From: Microcaldota archaeon
GTDB lineage: Archaea > Micrarchaeota > Micrarchaeia > Micrarchaeales > Micrarchaeaceae
DNA: 39,523 nucleotides
Assembly (NCBI GenBank): GCA_030037495.1
Contig: JASHRG010000038.1
Span: 1-39,523 of the forward strand
Direction: 5' to 3'
Within the stretch, counting starts at the first letter, position 1; the number at the start of each line of letters is the position of its first letter. The translations under genes and the position numbers were made by a program. The notes under the pieces are model-generated. The model was given only the letters and a program-made list of their open reading frames with translations. It was not told where the DNA came from and made no database searches. Below are positions 7,710 to 14,427 of the stretch, one piece after another.

Positions 7710-8609
7710 TCATTGACGCTCTGACAGATATAGAAGCAGAGCTTTGAGGAGGAGCATCTTGTTCTTTGCCTGAGCCCAGACTATGCTCGACTGTCCATCT
7801 ATAACGTCTGTGGTGATCTCCTCGCCTCGGTGTGCAGGAAGGCAGTGCATGACCAGCGCGTCAGGTTTTGCGAGCGAAACAAGTTTTGAATTCACCTGGT
7901 ATTGGGCAAAGAGCTGCTTCCTTTTTGCAGCGTCGGCCTCCTGGCCCATGCTCACGAATGTATCGGTATATACTATATCGGCTTCATCGAGGCCTTCTTC
8001 AACCGAATCAGTAACAACAACCTTAGAGTACTCCATCGCCTTGTTGAGCAATCTTGCATTAGGTTGCACCGCTTTTGGGCCTACCAGCGCGAATTCCGCG
8101 CCTAGTTTTGCTGCTGTGAGCATGAGCGACATTGCAACGTTGTCTGCGATGTCGCCAACGAAAGCAATCTTTAGCCCCTTTATCCTATTCTTGTACTTCC
8201 TTATTGTGTACATATCAGAGAGCGCCTGGGTAGGGTGCTCGGAGTCTGTCAGTGCGTTTATCACAGGCACGGAAGAATCCTGTGCCATCTCAAGCAGGTC
8301 GCTGTGCTTGTACAACCTTGCTGCTATGAAGTCAGAATAGCTGCTGAACATCTTTATCATATCGGAGAGAGATTCGCCTCTTGAGCGCTGTGTTGTGTTC
8401 GGGTCTATATAAACTGCATTCCCGCCAAGCTGCGATATCGCAACCTCGAAAGCCAATCTTGTGCGTGTCGATGGCTTTTCGAAGTACAGAACCAGTATGG
8501 AATGTGGCTTGAGCGCAAGCTCCTCCTTCTCGTCCTCTATCTCTTCCGCTATCTTGAATATTTGTTCAAAACCCTCTCTTGATAGATCATCAGAGCTCAG
8601 GAAGTGCAT
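7710..8609 (-). CDS. argF: Ornithine carbamoyltransferase
   Basis: The enzyme joins carbamoyl phosphate and ornithine to give citrulline, or runs in reverse in arginine fermentation. Of 299 residues, key motifs are FEKPSTRTR (43-51, carbamoyl-phosphate binding), HPTQALSDMYT (125-135), DIADNVAMSL (153-162), SMGQE (220-224, ornithine binding) and MHCLPAHRGEEIT (254-266, catalytic Cys). The SMG motif distinguishes it from aspartate carbamoyltransferase. The usual Trp just before SMG is Phe here (TDTFVSMGQE). ATG 8609 is preferred because earlier in-frame starts run back into the upstream gene, which ends at 8614. No other arginine gene is in the window, so biosynthesis versus catabolism cannot be decided. 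Confidence 0.93.
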   Translation of the reverse strand: MHFLSSDDLSREGFEQIFKIAEEIEDEKEELALKPHSILVLYFEKPSTRTRLAFEVAISQLGGNAVYIDPNTTQRSRGESLSDMIKMFSSYSDFIAARLYKHSDLLEMAQDSSVPVINALTDSEHPTQALSDMYTIRKYKNRIKGLKIAFVGDIADNVAMSLMLTAAKLGAEFALVGPKAVQPNARLLNKAMEYSKVVVTDSVEEGLDEADIVYTDTFVSMGQEADAAKRKQLFAQYQVNSKLVSLAKPDALVMHCLPAHRGEEITTDVIDGQSSIVWAQAKNKMLLLKALLLYLSERQ

Positions 8610-8613
8610 CAGA

Positions 8614-9075
8614 TCAACCGAATATGGAGCCGAAGCCGGCGTTTGCCCTGGATTCTTCGTCCTCCTTAAGCGCAATGAGCTTCTTCTCTATGTCATGAGG
8701 AGCCCTCTTTACTGTCTTGAACTCTTTCTTAAAGCGCTCCTCTGCAAGATTCAGGAACTCGTCGGTTGCTCTTATTAACAAATAGCTCTTGTTGCCCTCT
8801 ATGCCAAATGATTTCCCCTCCCTGAGGTCGCAGTCCTGCCTTGCGAAGATCACATTTGCCATCTTGTCCTCTGAAAGCTTTTTTGACGCAGCCCTTGCCG
8901 CCTCCTCCTTCTGCTTTATCTGGGTTCTCTGTTCCTCGCTCATCGCCGCAAGTGCTTTTTCGTCAATTTCAGGTATCTTTGGTATGAGATTAGGGTCTAG
9001 ATACGGGTCATAGTTCAGGAGCTTCTTGAGCGCCTGGACCTCAGCTACATCGCATTCGTAGACGCGCGCTGCCAC
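8614..9075 (-). CDS. Conserved-looking hypothetical protein between S8e and argF
   Basis: I do not recognise this 153-residue protein. It has an N-terminal YECDVAEVQALKKLL segment, a Pro-rich NYDPYLDPNLIPKIPEIDE linker, a charged helix (about 40-72, KQKEEAARAASKKLSEDK) that may be a coiled coil, a mixed strand region (MANVIFARQDCDLREGKSFG) and a final Lys/Glu helix. No TM segment or metal-binding Cys cluster is present. It starts with GTG only five bases after the stop of the S8e gene and ends four bases before argF, so it belongs to a tight S8e-unknown-argF transcript. Placement behind a ribosomal gene suggests a translation-related role, but this is inference only. Confidence 0.65.
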   Translation of the reverse strand: MAARVYECDVAEVQALKKLLNYDPYLDPNLIPKIPEIDEKALAAMSEEQRTQIKQKEEAARAASKKLSEDKMANVIFARQDCDLREGKSFGIEGNKSYLLIRATDEFLNLAEERFKKEFKTVKRAPHDIEKKLIALKEDEESRANAGFGSIFG

Positions 9076-9080
9076 GAGCT

Positions 9081-9491
9081 TCAGCCCTCAACAAGCTTGG
9101 CGTTGACGCTGCCCTCCCTTCCGGGCCTGTTTGTTACTACAGCCTTTCCAAGCTCTGTTGTTATTATCGTTCCTTTCGTTATTATGTTCTGCCTGGCGAA
9201 GTTCCTGTTGTCCCTTGATTCTGTGACGTTCATTATCCTTATCTTCTTGTAACCCTGTTTTGTAAGCATGTTTGCGAACGCGGCCGCCTTGAGCGTTGTC
9301 GTCTCCCTGCCGCCAGTCCTCCTAACCCTCTTTGTTACGTTTGATTCTTTCTTTGTGTCTGCAAGCTTCGTGGCTGAGAAATAGTTCCCTATCTCGCTCT
9401 TCCTCTTGTCTCTGAACTTTATCTTCTTCTTTCCGTTGCCGAACTTCTTCGTGTTCGAAGTTCCATGTATTTGTATTCCGAACTGGCTCAT
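9081..9491 (-). CDS. rps8e: Small-subunit ribosomal protein S8e
   Basis: A component of the archaeal/eukaryotic 30S/40S ribosomal subunit. The 136-residue basic protein shows the S8e pattern: a GKKKIKFRDKRKSEIG stretch near the N-terminus, the RRTGGRETTTLKAA segment, then NVTESRDNRNFARQNIITKGTII with the conserved NPANRNYARRNIITKGA-like pattern, and a C-terminal VTNRPGREGSVNAKLVE in agreement with archaeal homologues. Upstream on the minus strand are a TATA-like GTATACTAAC (about 9516-9525) and a small hairpin, CTAAG/CTTAG (9499-9503 and 9510-9514), right before the ATG. It heads the transcript that continues into the 153-residue unknown and argF. Confidence 0.93.
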   Translation of the reverse strand: MSQFGIQIHGTSNTKKFGNGKKKIKFRDKRKSEIGNYFSATKLADTKKESNVTKRVRRTGGRETTTLKAAAFANMLTKQGYKKIRIMNVTESRDNRNFARQNIITKGTIITTELGKAVVTNRPGREGSVNAKLVEG

Positions 9492-9551
9492 TAAACCACT
9501 AAGAAAAGACTTAGGTTAGTATACTGTTTTCAAGTAATATAAAAGTTTCTA

Positions 9552-9839
9552 TTACACGTTCCTTGGCAGGCTTGTAACCAGCGCGCTGATCGCAGCGTCT
9601 AGCGCAGCTGGATCGTGCTTAAGCGCAATCTCCTCTCTCATTATAGCCGCGAGCTGCGCCCTCTCCGCCATCTCCTCCCTTGGAATCTGGACTCCGTCCC
9701 TTACTCCAGTTCTTGCCTGCTCTTCGAACCTGGCTATCTGCCTTGCTACGTCTTCCGGGCTTCTCTCATGCACGAACCTGCGTGCCTGGCCCCGAAAATC
9801 AATCTTGGCTGGCTTTGGCTCTGTCGTCATTGGCGCCAT
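9552..9839 (-). CDS. Small charged helical protein, unknown
   Basis: I do not recognise this protein of about 95 residues. It is hydrophilic and mostly alpha-helical, with a FRGQARRFVHERSPEDVARQ segment, an Arg/Glu-rich middle and a C-terminal AALDAAISALVTSLP helix. ATG 9839 (or the next in-frame ATG at 9830) is preferred over the longer start at 9863, because the TATA-like TATAAATATAAAA on the minus strand overlaps that earlier region, so transcription would begin later. It is a single gene between ThpR and S8e with its own promoter. It could be a lineage-specific regulator or a ribosome-associated factor; no motif decides this. Confidence 0.5.
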   Translation of the reverse strand: MAPMTTEPKPAKIDFRGQARRFVHERSPEDVARQIARFEEQARTGVRDGVQIPREEMAERAQLAAIMREEIALKHDPAALDAAISALVTSLPRNV

Positions 9840-9876
9840 AAAATCTGTTTTATATTTATACACTAGCTATTTAGAC

Positions 9877-10440
9877 CTATCCCTGAACAGCACCGAAGGG
9901 CTTTGAGTATATCTCTTTGTATATGGGCCCAGTGCTTGTTAGTATACTCTGCTTCAGGGTAATAGATACTGGCGCAAAAGCGCACGAAATCTTTGCCTCG
10001 TTTACGAAGCCCTCTATTCTTTCTATAGTATGCTTGTCGAAGCGCCTCGTCCTTGCAACCGTTATGTGTGGCGTGAACTCCCTCTCTTCTATGTCAAGAC
10101 CAGCGTCCAGCACTGATGGCTCCATCGCCTCAAACATTTTTGATAATGCTCCTTTGTCGTCCACTTTCGCAAAGACTACCCCCGGGTGCTTGCTATTAAA
10201 GACCTCGAAGCCGGTTACAATTGCCTCAAAGCTTTCCTGTTCAATGCTCTCCAACGCCCTTATGATCTCCTTTACCTGATCATCGTTCATTCGGGCGAAG
10301 AAGAAGAGCGTCATGTGGAGATGCTCCCTTGCGACTACTCTTATTTCAGGCGAATTTAGGCTGTTTGCAACCCTGAACAGCTCACTCTTCACCCTGTCAG
10401 GCAGCTCTATTGAGACAAACGCCCTGATGTTCTCCTCCAC
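9877..10440 (-). CDS. thpR: RNA 2',3'-cyclic phosphodiesterase (ThpR / LigT family)
   Basis: A 2H-superfamily enzyme that opens 2',3'-cyclic phosphate ends of RNA. The 187-residue protein begins with IRAFVSIELP, the classic ThpR start, and has the two H-x-T/S catalytic motifs: H42-M-T44-L after a VVAREHL segment, and H125-I-T127-V in EFTPHITVAR. Length is normal for the family. The start codon is GTG at 10440 (GTGGAGGAG...). Upstream on the minus strand is an AT-rich region shared with the divergent glycosyltransferase gene. The role in archaea is generally linked to tRNA or RNA end processing, with the exact substrate unknown. Confidence 0.92.
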   Translation of the reverse strand: MEENIRAFVSIELPDRVKSELFRVANSLNSPEIRVVAREHLHMTLFFFARMNDDQVKEIIRALESIEQESFEAIVTGFEVFNSKHPGVVFAKVDDKGALSKMFEAMEPSVLDAGLDIEEREFTPHITVARTRRFDKHTIERIEGFVNEAKISCAFAPVSITLKQSILTSTGPIYKEIYSKPFGAVQG

Positions 10441-10504
10441 ACAATCATTAAATTATTATATCTAGCTTTAATATCTACTTGCCTAATTAGCCTGAAGTGC
10501 TTTT

Positions 10505-11164
10505 ATGGATTATAGCGATACAACAGTGGTCGTGCCGGTGAAGGACGAGCCAGCTACAGAGAAAGTTGTGAAGTCGGTGCTGCGTGCGCTCCCCGGCTGC
10601 AGGGCACTTGTCATATACAAGGGATCCCCGTACATCAAGATGAGGCACGTGGGTGTGGCGGTGGTCCAGCAAAGGAGCACTGGCAAGGGCAGGGCACTTG
10701 TCGAGGCGGCGGGGCGCGTACATACTCCCATAACGTGCTTTATTGACGGTGACGGAACCTATGAGGCACGGGACCTGAGGAAGCTTGTTGCCCTTGTGAG
10801 GAGCGGGGCTGACATGGCCATAGGCAATAGGATGGGCAGGGTAACGGAAAAAACCATGCCTGGCTATGTGCAGCTTGGCAACAGAGTACTTACATTAACT
10901 GGGAACCTGATGTTCGGGCTCAAGCTAAAGGATTCGCAGACCGGGCTCCGCGCAATAAGGACGGCTGTATTCAAGAAGCTGGGCCTCAGGGAAGTCAATT
11001 TCGGGGTTGAGTCCGAGATGAACATAAAGTGCAAGAAGCTCAACTGCAAGATTGTCGAGATACCTACCAGTTATTACGTAAGGGTAGGCACATCCAACAT
11101 GTTCAAACCGTTTGGGGGAGTTAGGCTCTTCCTTATGCACTTCAAGCTGCTTCTTATGCGGTGA
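10505..11164 (+). CDS. Family 2 glycosyltransferase (DPM1/DPG synthase-like), copy 1
   Basis: A 219-residue GT-A glycosyltransferase. It starts with TTVVVPVKDEPATEKVV, carries the metal-binding FIDGDGTYEARDL (D81-x-D83 in DGDG), then IGNRMG and the DSQTGLRAI segment, the pattern of dolichol-phosphate sugar synthases, which load a sugar from an NDP donor onto a polyprenyl phosphate at the membrane. There is no TM anchor beyond a weakly hydrophobic C-terminus. A paralogue with the same motif order is at 16967-17638, and a flippase and GT-C-like protein lie between them, suggesting a role in surface glycan or N-glycan assembly. Donor and acceptor cannot be deduced. Confidence 0.87.
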   Translation: MDYSDTTVVVPVKDEPATEKVVKSVLRALPGCRALVIYKGSPYIKMRHVGVAVVQQRSTGKGRALVEAAGRVHTPITCFIDGDGTYEARDLRKLVALVRSGADMAIGNRMGRVTEKTMPGYVQLGNRVLTLTGNLMFGLKLKDSQTGLRAIRTAVFKKLGLREVNFGVESEMNIKCKKLNCKIVEIPTSYYVRVGTSNMFKPFGGVRLFLMHFKLLLMR

Positions 11165-11192
11165 ATTACTTTATTACCTCCATTAAATGGAA

Positions 11193-11201
11193 TGGTTTAT
11201 A
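11193..11201 (+). promoter_or_regulatory. TATA box of pyrG
   Basis: TTTATAAAT sits about 28 bp before ATG 11225, predicting a leaderless or nearly leaderless mRNA. The element GGTTTATAAATTATCTTAA closely resembles the one upstream of psmA near 23886-23900. Confidence 0.65.
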
Positions 11202-11224
11202 AATTATCTTAACAGAATAACATA

Positions 11225-12892
11225 ATGCAGACGAAATACATCGTTGTGCTCGGCTCTCTCCTTTCCGGAATCGGAAAGGGGATAGTGGCTTCTTCTATAG
11301 CAAAACTGCTCTCGCTTTACAACTACAAGGTAATGCCGCTGAAGTTTGACGGATACCTGAACTACGACTGCGGCACAATGAATCCGTTCAGGCACGGCGA
11401 GGTCTTTGTTCTCGATGACGGCGGAGAGGTGGACATGGACTTCGGCACATACGAGAGATTCCTTGGGAGGAGCATCAGCTCTGATTTCTCGCTTACCGGG
11501 GGCAAGGTCTTCAGCGCAATAATAAACAAAGAAAGGAAGGGGGACTTCCTTGGCACTGATGTCCAGATAATACCGCACATCACTGACTATATAATAAACA
11601 GATTGGAAGAAGTTGCCGAGAAGGAGAAGCTTGACGTGATGATAATAGAGGTGGGCGGCACAGTTGGAGACATTGAAAACAGCTACTTTGTCGAAGCTGT
11701 CAGGCAGCTTGCGCTGAAGAGAAAGACGATATTCATTGATGTCACCTACGTCCCTGAGCTGGAGAAGGTTGGTGAGCAGAAGACAAAGCCCACGCAGATA
11801 GCGCTCAGGGGCCTTAGGCAGGAGGGGATACAGCCGAGCTTCATAGTATGCAGATCTGGGAGAACGCTCGACGAGAAGATAAAGAGGAAGCTTGCGCTGT
11901 TCTCGAACCTCCCGGTTGAGAGGATAATAGATGACCATGACATTGACAACATATATGAGACTCCATTGCGCTTGGTAGACCAGAATCTTGATAAGATGAT
12001 AGTGAATGAGCTTGGCCTTGAGCACTGGAGCATAAACCAGAAGGGACTTGATGAGTGGAAGGCGGGCTTCACTCTTGAGAAGCCGAGAGACGTCACCATT
12101 TCCGTTGTCGGCAAGTACGTTGACTTGAAGGATTCGTATGCGAGCGTGAAAGAGGCGCTGGTGCACGCTGCATGGCACAACAACGCCCAACTGAGAATAA
12201 ATTGGGTTGAATCTGAGGGCCTTGAATCCGGAAGCGGAACCGAGGCTCTTGCAAAAAGCGATGGCATCCTTGTCCCTGGCGGGTTTGGGGTGCGCGGCAC
12301 AGAGGGGATGATAAAGGCAATAGAGTATGCAAGGGTCAACAAGATTCCCTACTTGGGGCTGTGCTTTGGCATGCAGCTCATGGCTGTTGAATACGCAAGG
12401 AACGTATGCGGGCTCAAGGCCGCAAGCTCAGAGGAGTTCGGCGCAACCGAACACGTGATAATAAACATGATGGAGGAGCAGAAGAAGATATCTAACAAGG
12501 GAGCAACAATGAGGCTTGGCGCCTGGGAAGCAAAGATAAAGCCTGGCACAAGGGTCCACGCCGCGTATAGCTCCGACACCTTTTGGGAGAGGCACAGGCA
12601 CAGGTACGAGATAAATGGTGATTACAGGAAAACCCTTGAGGAGAAAGGGCTTGTTATAAGCGCAACAACGCCGGATAATGGCCTTGTGGAAACAATAGAG
12701 TGGAATAGTTCATTTGGAATAGGGACGCAGGCGCACCCTGAATTCAAATCCAGGCCCGGGAAGCCGGCTCCGCTTTTTTCAGCATTCATAAAAAGCGCGC
12801 TTCATGAAGAGACTGGCCCTAGCGAAGGAAGATACTCGTATAGCCAGTCAGCAAGCGCATCAGCTGGCCGAAAACCGGAAGGCCGCGCGTAA
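11225..12892 (+). CDS. pyrG: CTP synthase
   Basis: Makes CTP from UTP, ATP and glutamine-derived ammonia, the last step of pyrimidine nucleotide synthesis. The N-terminal synthetase domain begins KYIVVLGSLLSGIGKGI (P-loop-like), followed by LKFDGYLNYDCGTMNPFRHGEVFVLDDGGE. The C-terminal glutaminase domain has GLCFGMQLMA with nucleophile Cys380 and AHPEF with His504 and Glu506. The 555 residues slightly exceed the usual about 535, owing to a Ser/Ala/Gly-rich tail after FSAFIKSAL. That tail overlaps by 74 bp the convergent flippase gene. The start ATG is fixed by the leaderless promoter. Confidence 0.96.
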   Translation: MQTKYIVVLGSLLSGIGKGIVASSIAKLLSLYNYKVMPLKFDGYLNYDCGTMNPFRHGEVFVLDDGGEVDMDFGTYERFLGRSISSDFSLTGGKVFSAIINKERKGDFLGTDVQIIPHITDYIINRLEEVAEKEKLDVMIIEVGGTVGDIENSYFVEAVRQLALKRKTIFIDVTYVPELEKVGEQKTKPTQIALRGLRQEGIQPSFIVCRSGRTLDEKIKRKLALFSNLPVERIIDDHDIDNIYETPLRLVDQNLDKMIVNELGLEHWSINQKGLDEWKAGFTLEKPRDVTISVVGKYVDLKDSYASVKEALVHAAWHNNAQLRINWVESEGLESGSGTEALAKSDGILVPGGFGVRGTEGMIKAIEYARVNKIPYLGLCFGMQLMAVEYARNVCGLKAASSEEFGATEHVIINMMEEQKKISNKGATMRLGAWEAKIKPGTRVHAAYSSDTFWERHRHRYEINGDYRKTLEEKGLVISATTPDNGLVETIEWNSSFGIGTQAHPEFKSRPGKPAPLFSAFIKSALHEETGPSEGRYSYSQSASASAGRKPEGRA

Positions 12893-14414
12893 CCCTGTTT
12901 AGTATGCTGAGTCTTTCTCTGTCCACTCCTTTCAAGAGCGAGATTATTACAGGATAAACTACAAGGACAAGCGCAGCCGAAGCTATGAGCAATGGAATCG
13001 AGTTGCTCCCAAGCAGCAGCTGCAACGGCACTGTGAGAAGCGCACTGATCAGCGCGGATAGCAGCACCTTTCCAAGCGTTCCGTATTCCAGGCTTGCGTT
13101 GAAGGATATTTTAGCCCTGTTCAGGAACAGCACGTTTGAGAGAAGCGGCATGACTATGAACATCAGCAGCACCAGCCCCAGGCCTGCAAAGTTTGGCACT
13201 ACTAGCCAGACCAGCAGCAGTTGCACAGCCGCAACTATTAAGTTGTACTTGAGCACTTTGCCGACCTTTCCTGCACCTATAAGCAGGTTTGTTGTGTAGG
13301 TATTGACGACTATGAGGAGGGTGCCTATGGCCATTATTGCCATGTAGAGCGGCGCTGCGGAGTATGTGGCGCCGAATAATGTATACGAGAATGGCTGGGA
13401 CAGGAACACTATGTAGAATATTATAGGCGCTGCAAATAGCAGCGCAAAGTATATTGAGTAGTTATAATACTTGTTTATCTGCCTTGTTATCTTCTTGCTT
13501 GAGAGGGCCACAGAAAAGAAGGGGAGGATCGCCAGCCCTATAGAACCGAGTAGCACATCAAAGAGGCTTATCGCCTTGTAGGCCGCACCGAAGTTGCCGA
13601 GCACGAGTGCCGTTGAATAGAACCCAAGGATTATTATTGATATATTTGCGACCAGCGTTGAGCTAACCCCGTTCAGCGCTGATGATATACCTATGGGCAG
13701 CGAGAACGAGAGCAGCTTCTTCCATTCAGCTGTTGAGACCACTGTTTTCTCCTTTGACTGTGTTCTGGGATATGAAGCGCTTATGCTGTATGCGGCGCCG
13801 CCGAGATAGCTGACCAGCAACCCAATTATAGGTGCAATTGCCCCGAACTGCAGCAGCGCAAGCGCAAGGCTGATCGACGCTTGAAGCATCACCTGTATTG
13901 AGACCGCCTTGGCCAATGAGCCTCCCCTGCCCAGCGCTATAAGGGTGGAATATCCGCCCACCCAGACTACTGAAAGGATTATGGTAAATGAGACCAGTTG
14001 CAGGGCCAGCGTATCTGAAACAGCGTGGAACACGTTCTGCGCAACGAACCCGGACAGGGCAAAAGCCAGTATGGTGAACACACCGCTCTCTATTACCATT
14101 ATGACGAAGCCATTTGCAAGCAGCGATCTGATCTTCCCTGTGTTCTTCTTCTGCATGTATTGAGGTATCAGCTTTATGAACGCTGTTGACACCCCCATAT
14201 CCCCCAAAGCTCCGAAGAATCCGGCTGTTGCGAGCGCAAGCGTGTATATGCCGTATGAAGCGGGGCCGAGCAGCCTGACTATTAGTATGAACGCTAGGCC
14301 CATGACAAGGAATGTGAGCGCCTTGGTTATGAAAAGAGAGCTCGCTATGCTCGCGGTCCTCCTGCCAAGAACCATTGCGCTATTACTCCTGCTGCTTTCA
14401 TCTATAGATGCCAT
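12819..14414 (-). CDS. Polysaccharide/oligosaccharide flippase (Wzx/MATE-like, MOP superfamily)
   Basis: A 531-residue membrane protein with about 14 TM helices. It carries the typical Wzx-like opening: short cytosolic tail, FITKALTFLVMGLAFILIVRLLGPASYGIYTLA, then GDMGVSTAFIKLIPQY. Members flip lipid-linked saccharides across the membrane. It lies 13 bp downstream of the GT-C-like gene on the same strand and between two GT2 genes, supporting a role in moving lipid-linked sugars to the surface. Its 3' end runs 74 bp into the convergent pyrG gene. The substrate is unknown. Confidence 0.88.
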   Translation of the reverse strand: MASIDESSRSNSAMVLGRRTASIASSLFITKALTFLVMGLAFILIVRLLGPASYGIYTLALATAGFFGALGDMGVSTAFIKLIPQYMQKKNTGKIRSLLANGFVIMVIESGVFTILAFALSGFVAQNVFHAVSDTLALQLVSFTIILSVVWVGGYSTLIALGRGGSLAKAVSIQVMLQASISLALALLQFGAIAPIIGLLVSYLGGAAYSISASYPRTQSKEKTVVSTAEWKKLLSFSLPIGISSALNGVSSTLVANISIIILGFYSTALVLGNFGAAYKAISLFDVLLGSIGLAILPFFSVALSSKKITRQINKYYNYSIYFALLFAAPIIFYIVFLSQPFSYTLFGATYSAAPLYMAIMAIGTLLIVVNTYTTNLLIGAGKVGKVLKYNLIVAAVQLLLVWLVVPNFAGLGLVLLMFIVMPLLSNVLFLNRAKISFNASLEYGTLGKVLLSALISALLTVPLQLLLGSNSIPLLIASAALVLVVYPVIISLLKGVDRERLSILNRVTRGLPVFGQLMRLLTGYTSIFLR

Positions 14415-14427
14415 AGGATCTCCGCTC

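Noticed and set aside
7783-8340. Plus-strand reading frame (185 codons) opposite argF
   Set aside because: Antisense to a clear enzyme gene and with no domain of its own.
11204-12190. Long minus-strand reading frame (328 codons) opposite pyrG
   Set aside because: It is fully antisense to a certain pyrG gene, has no recognisable domain, and its length follows from codon bias in the sense gene.
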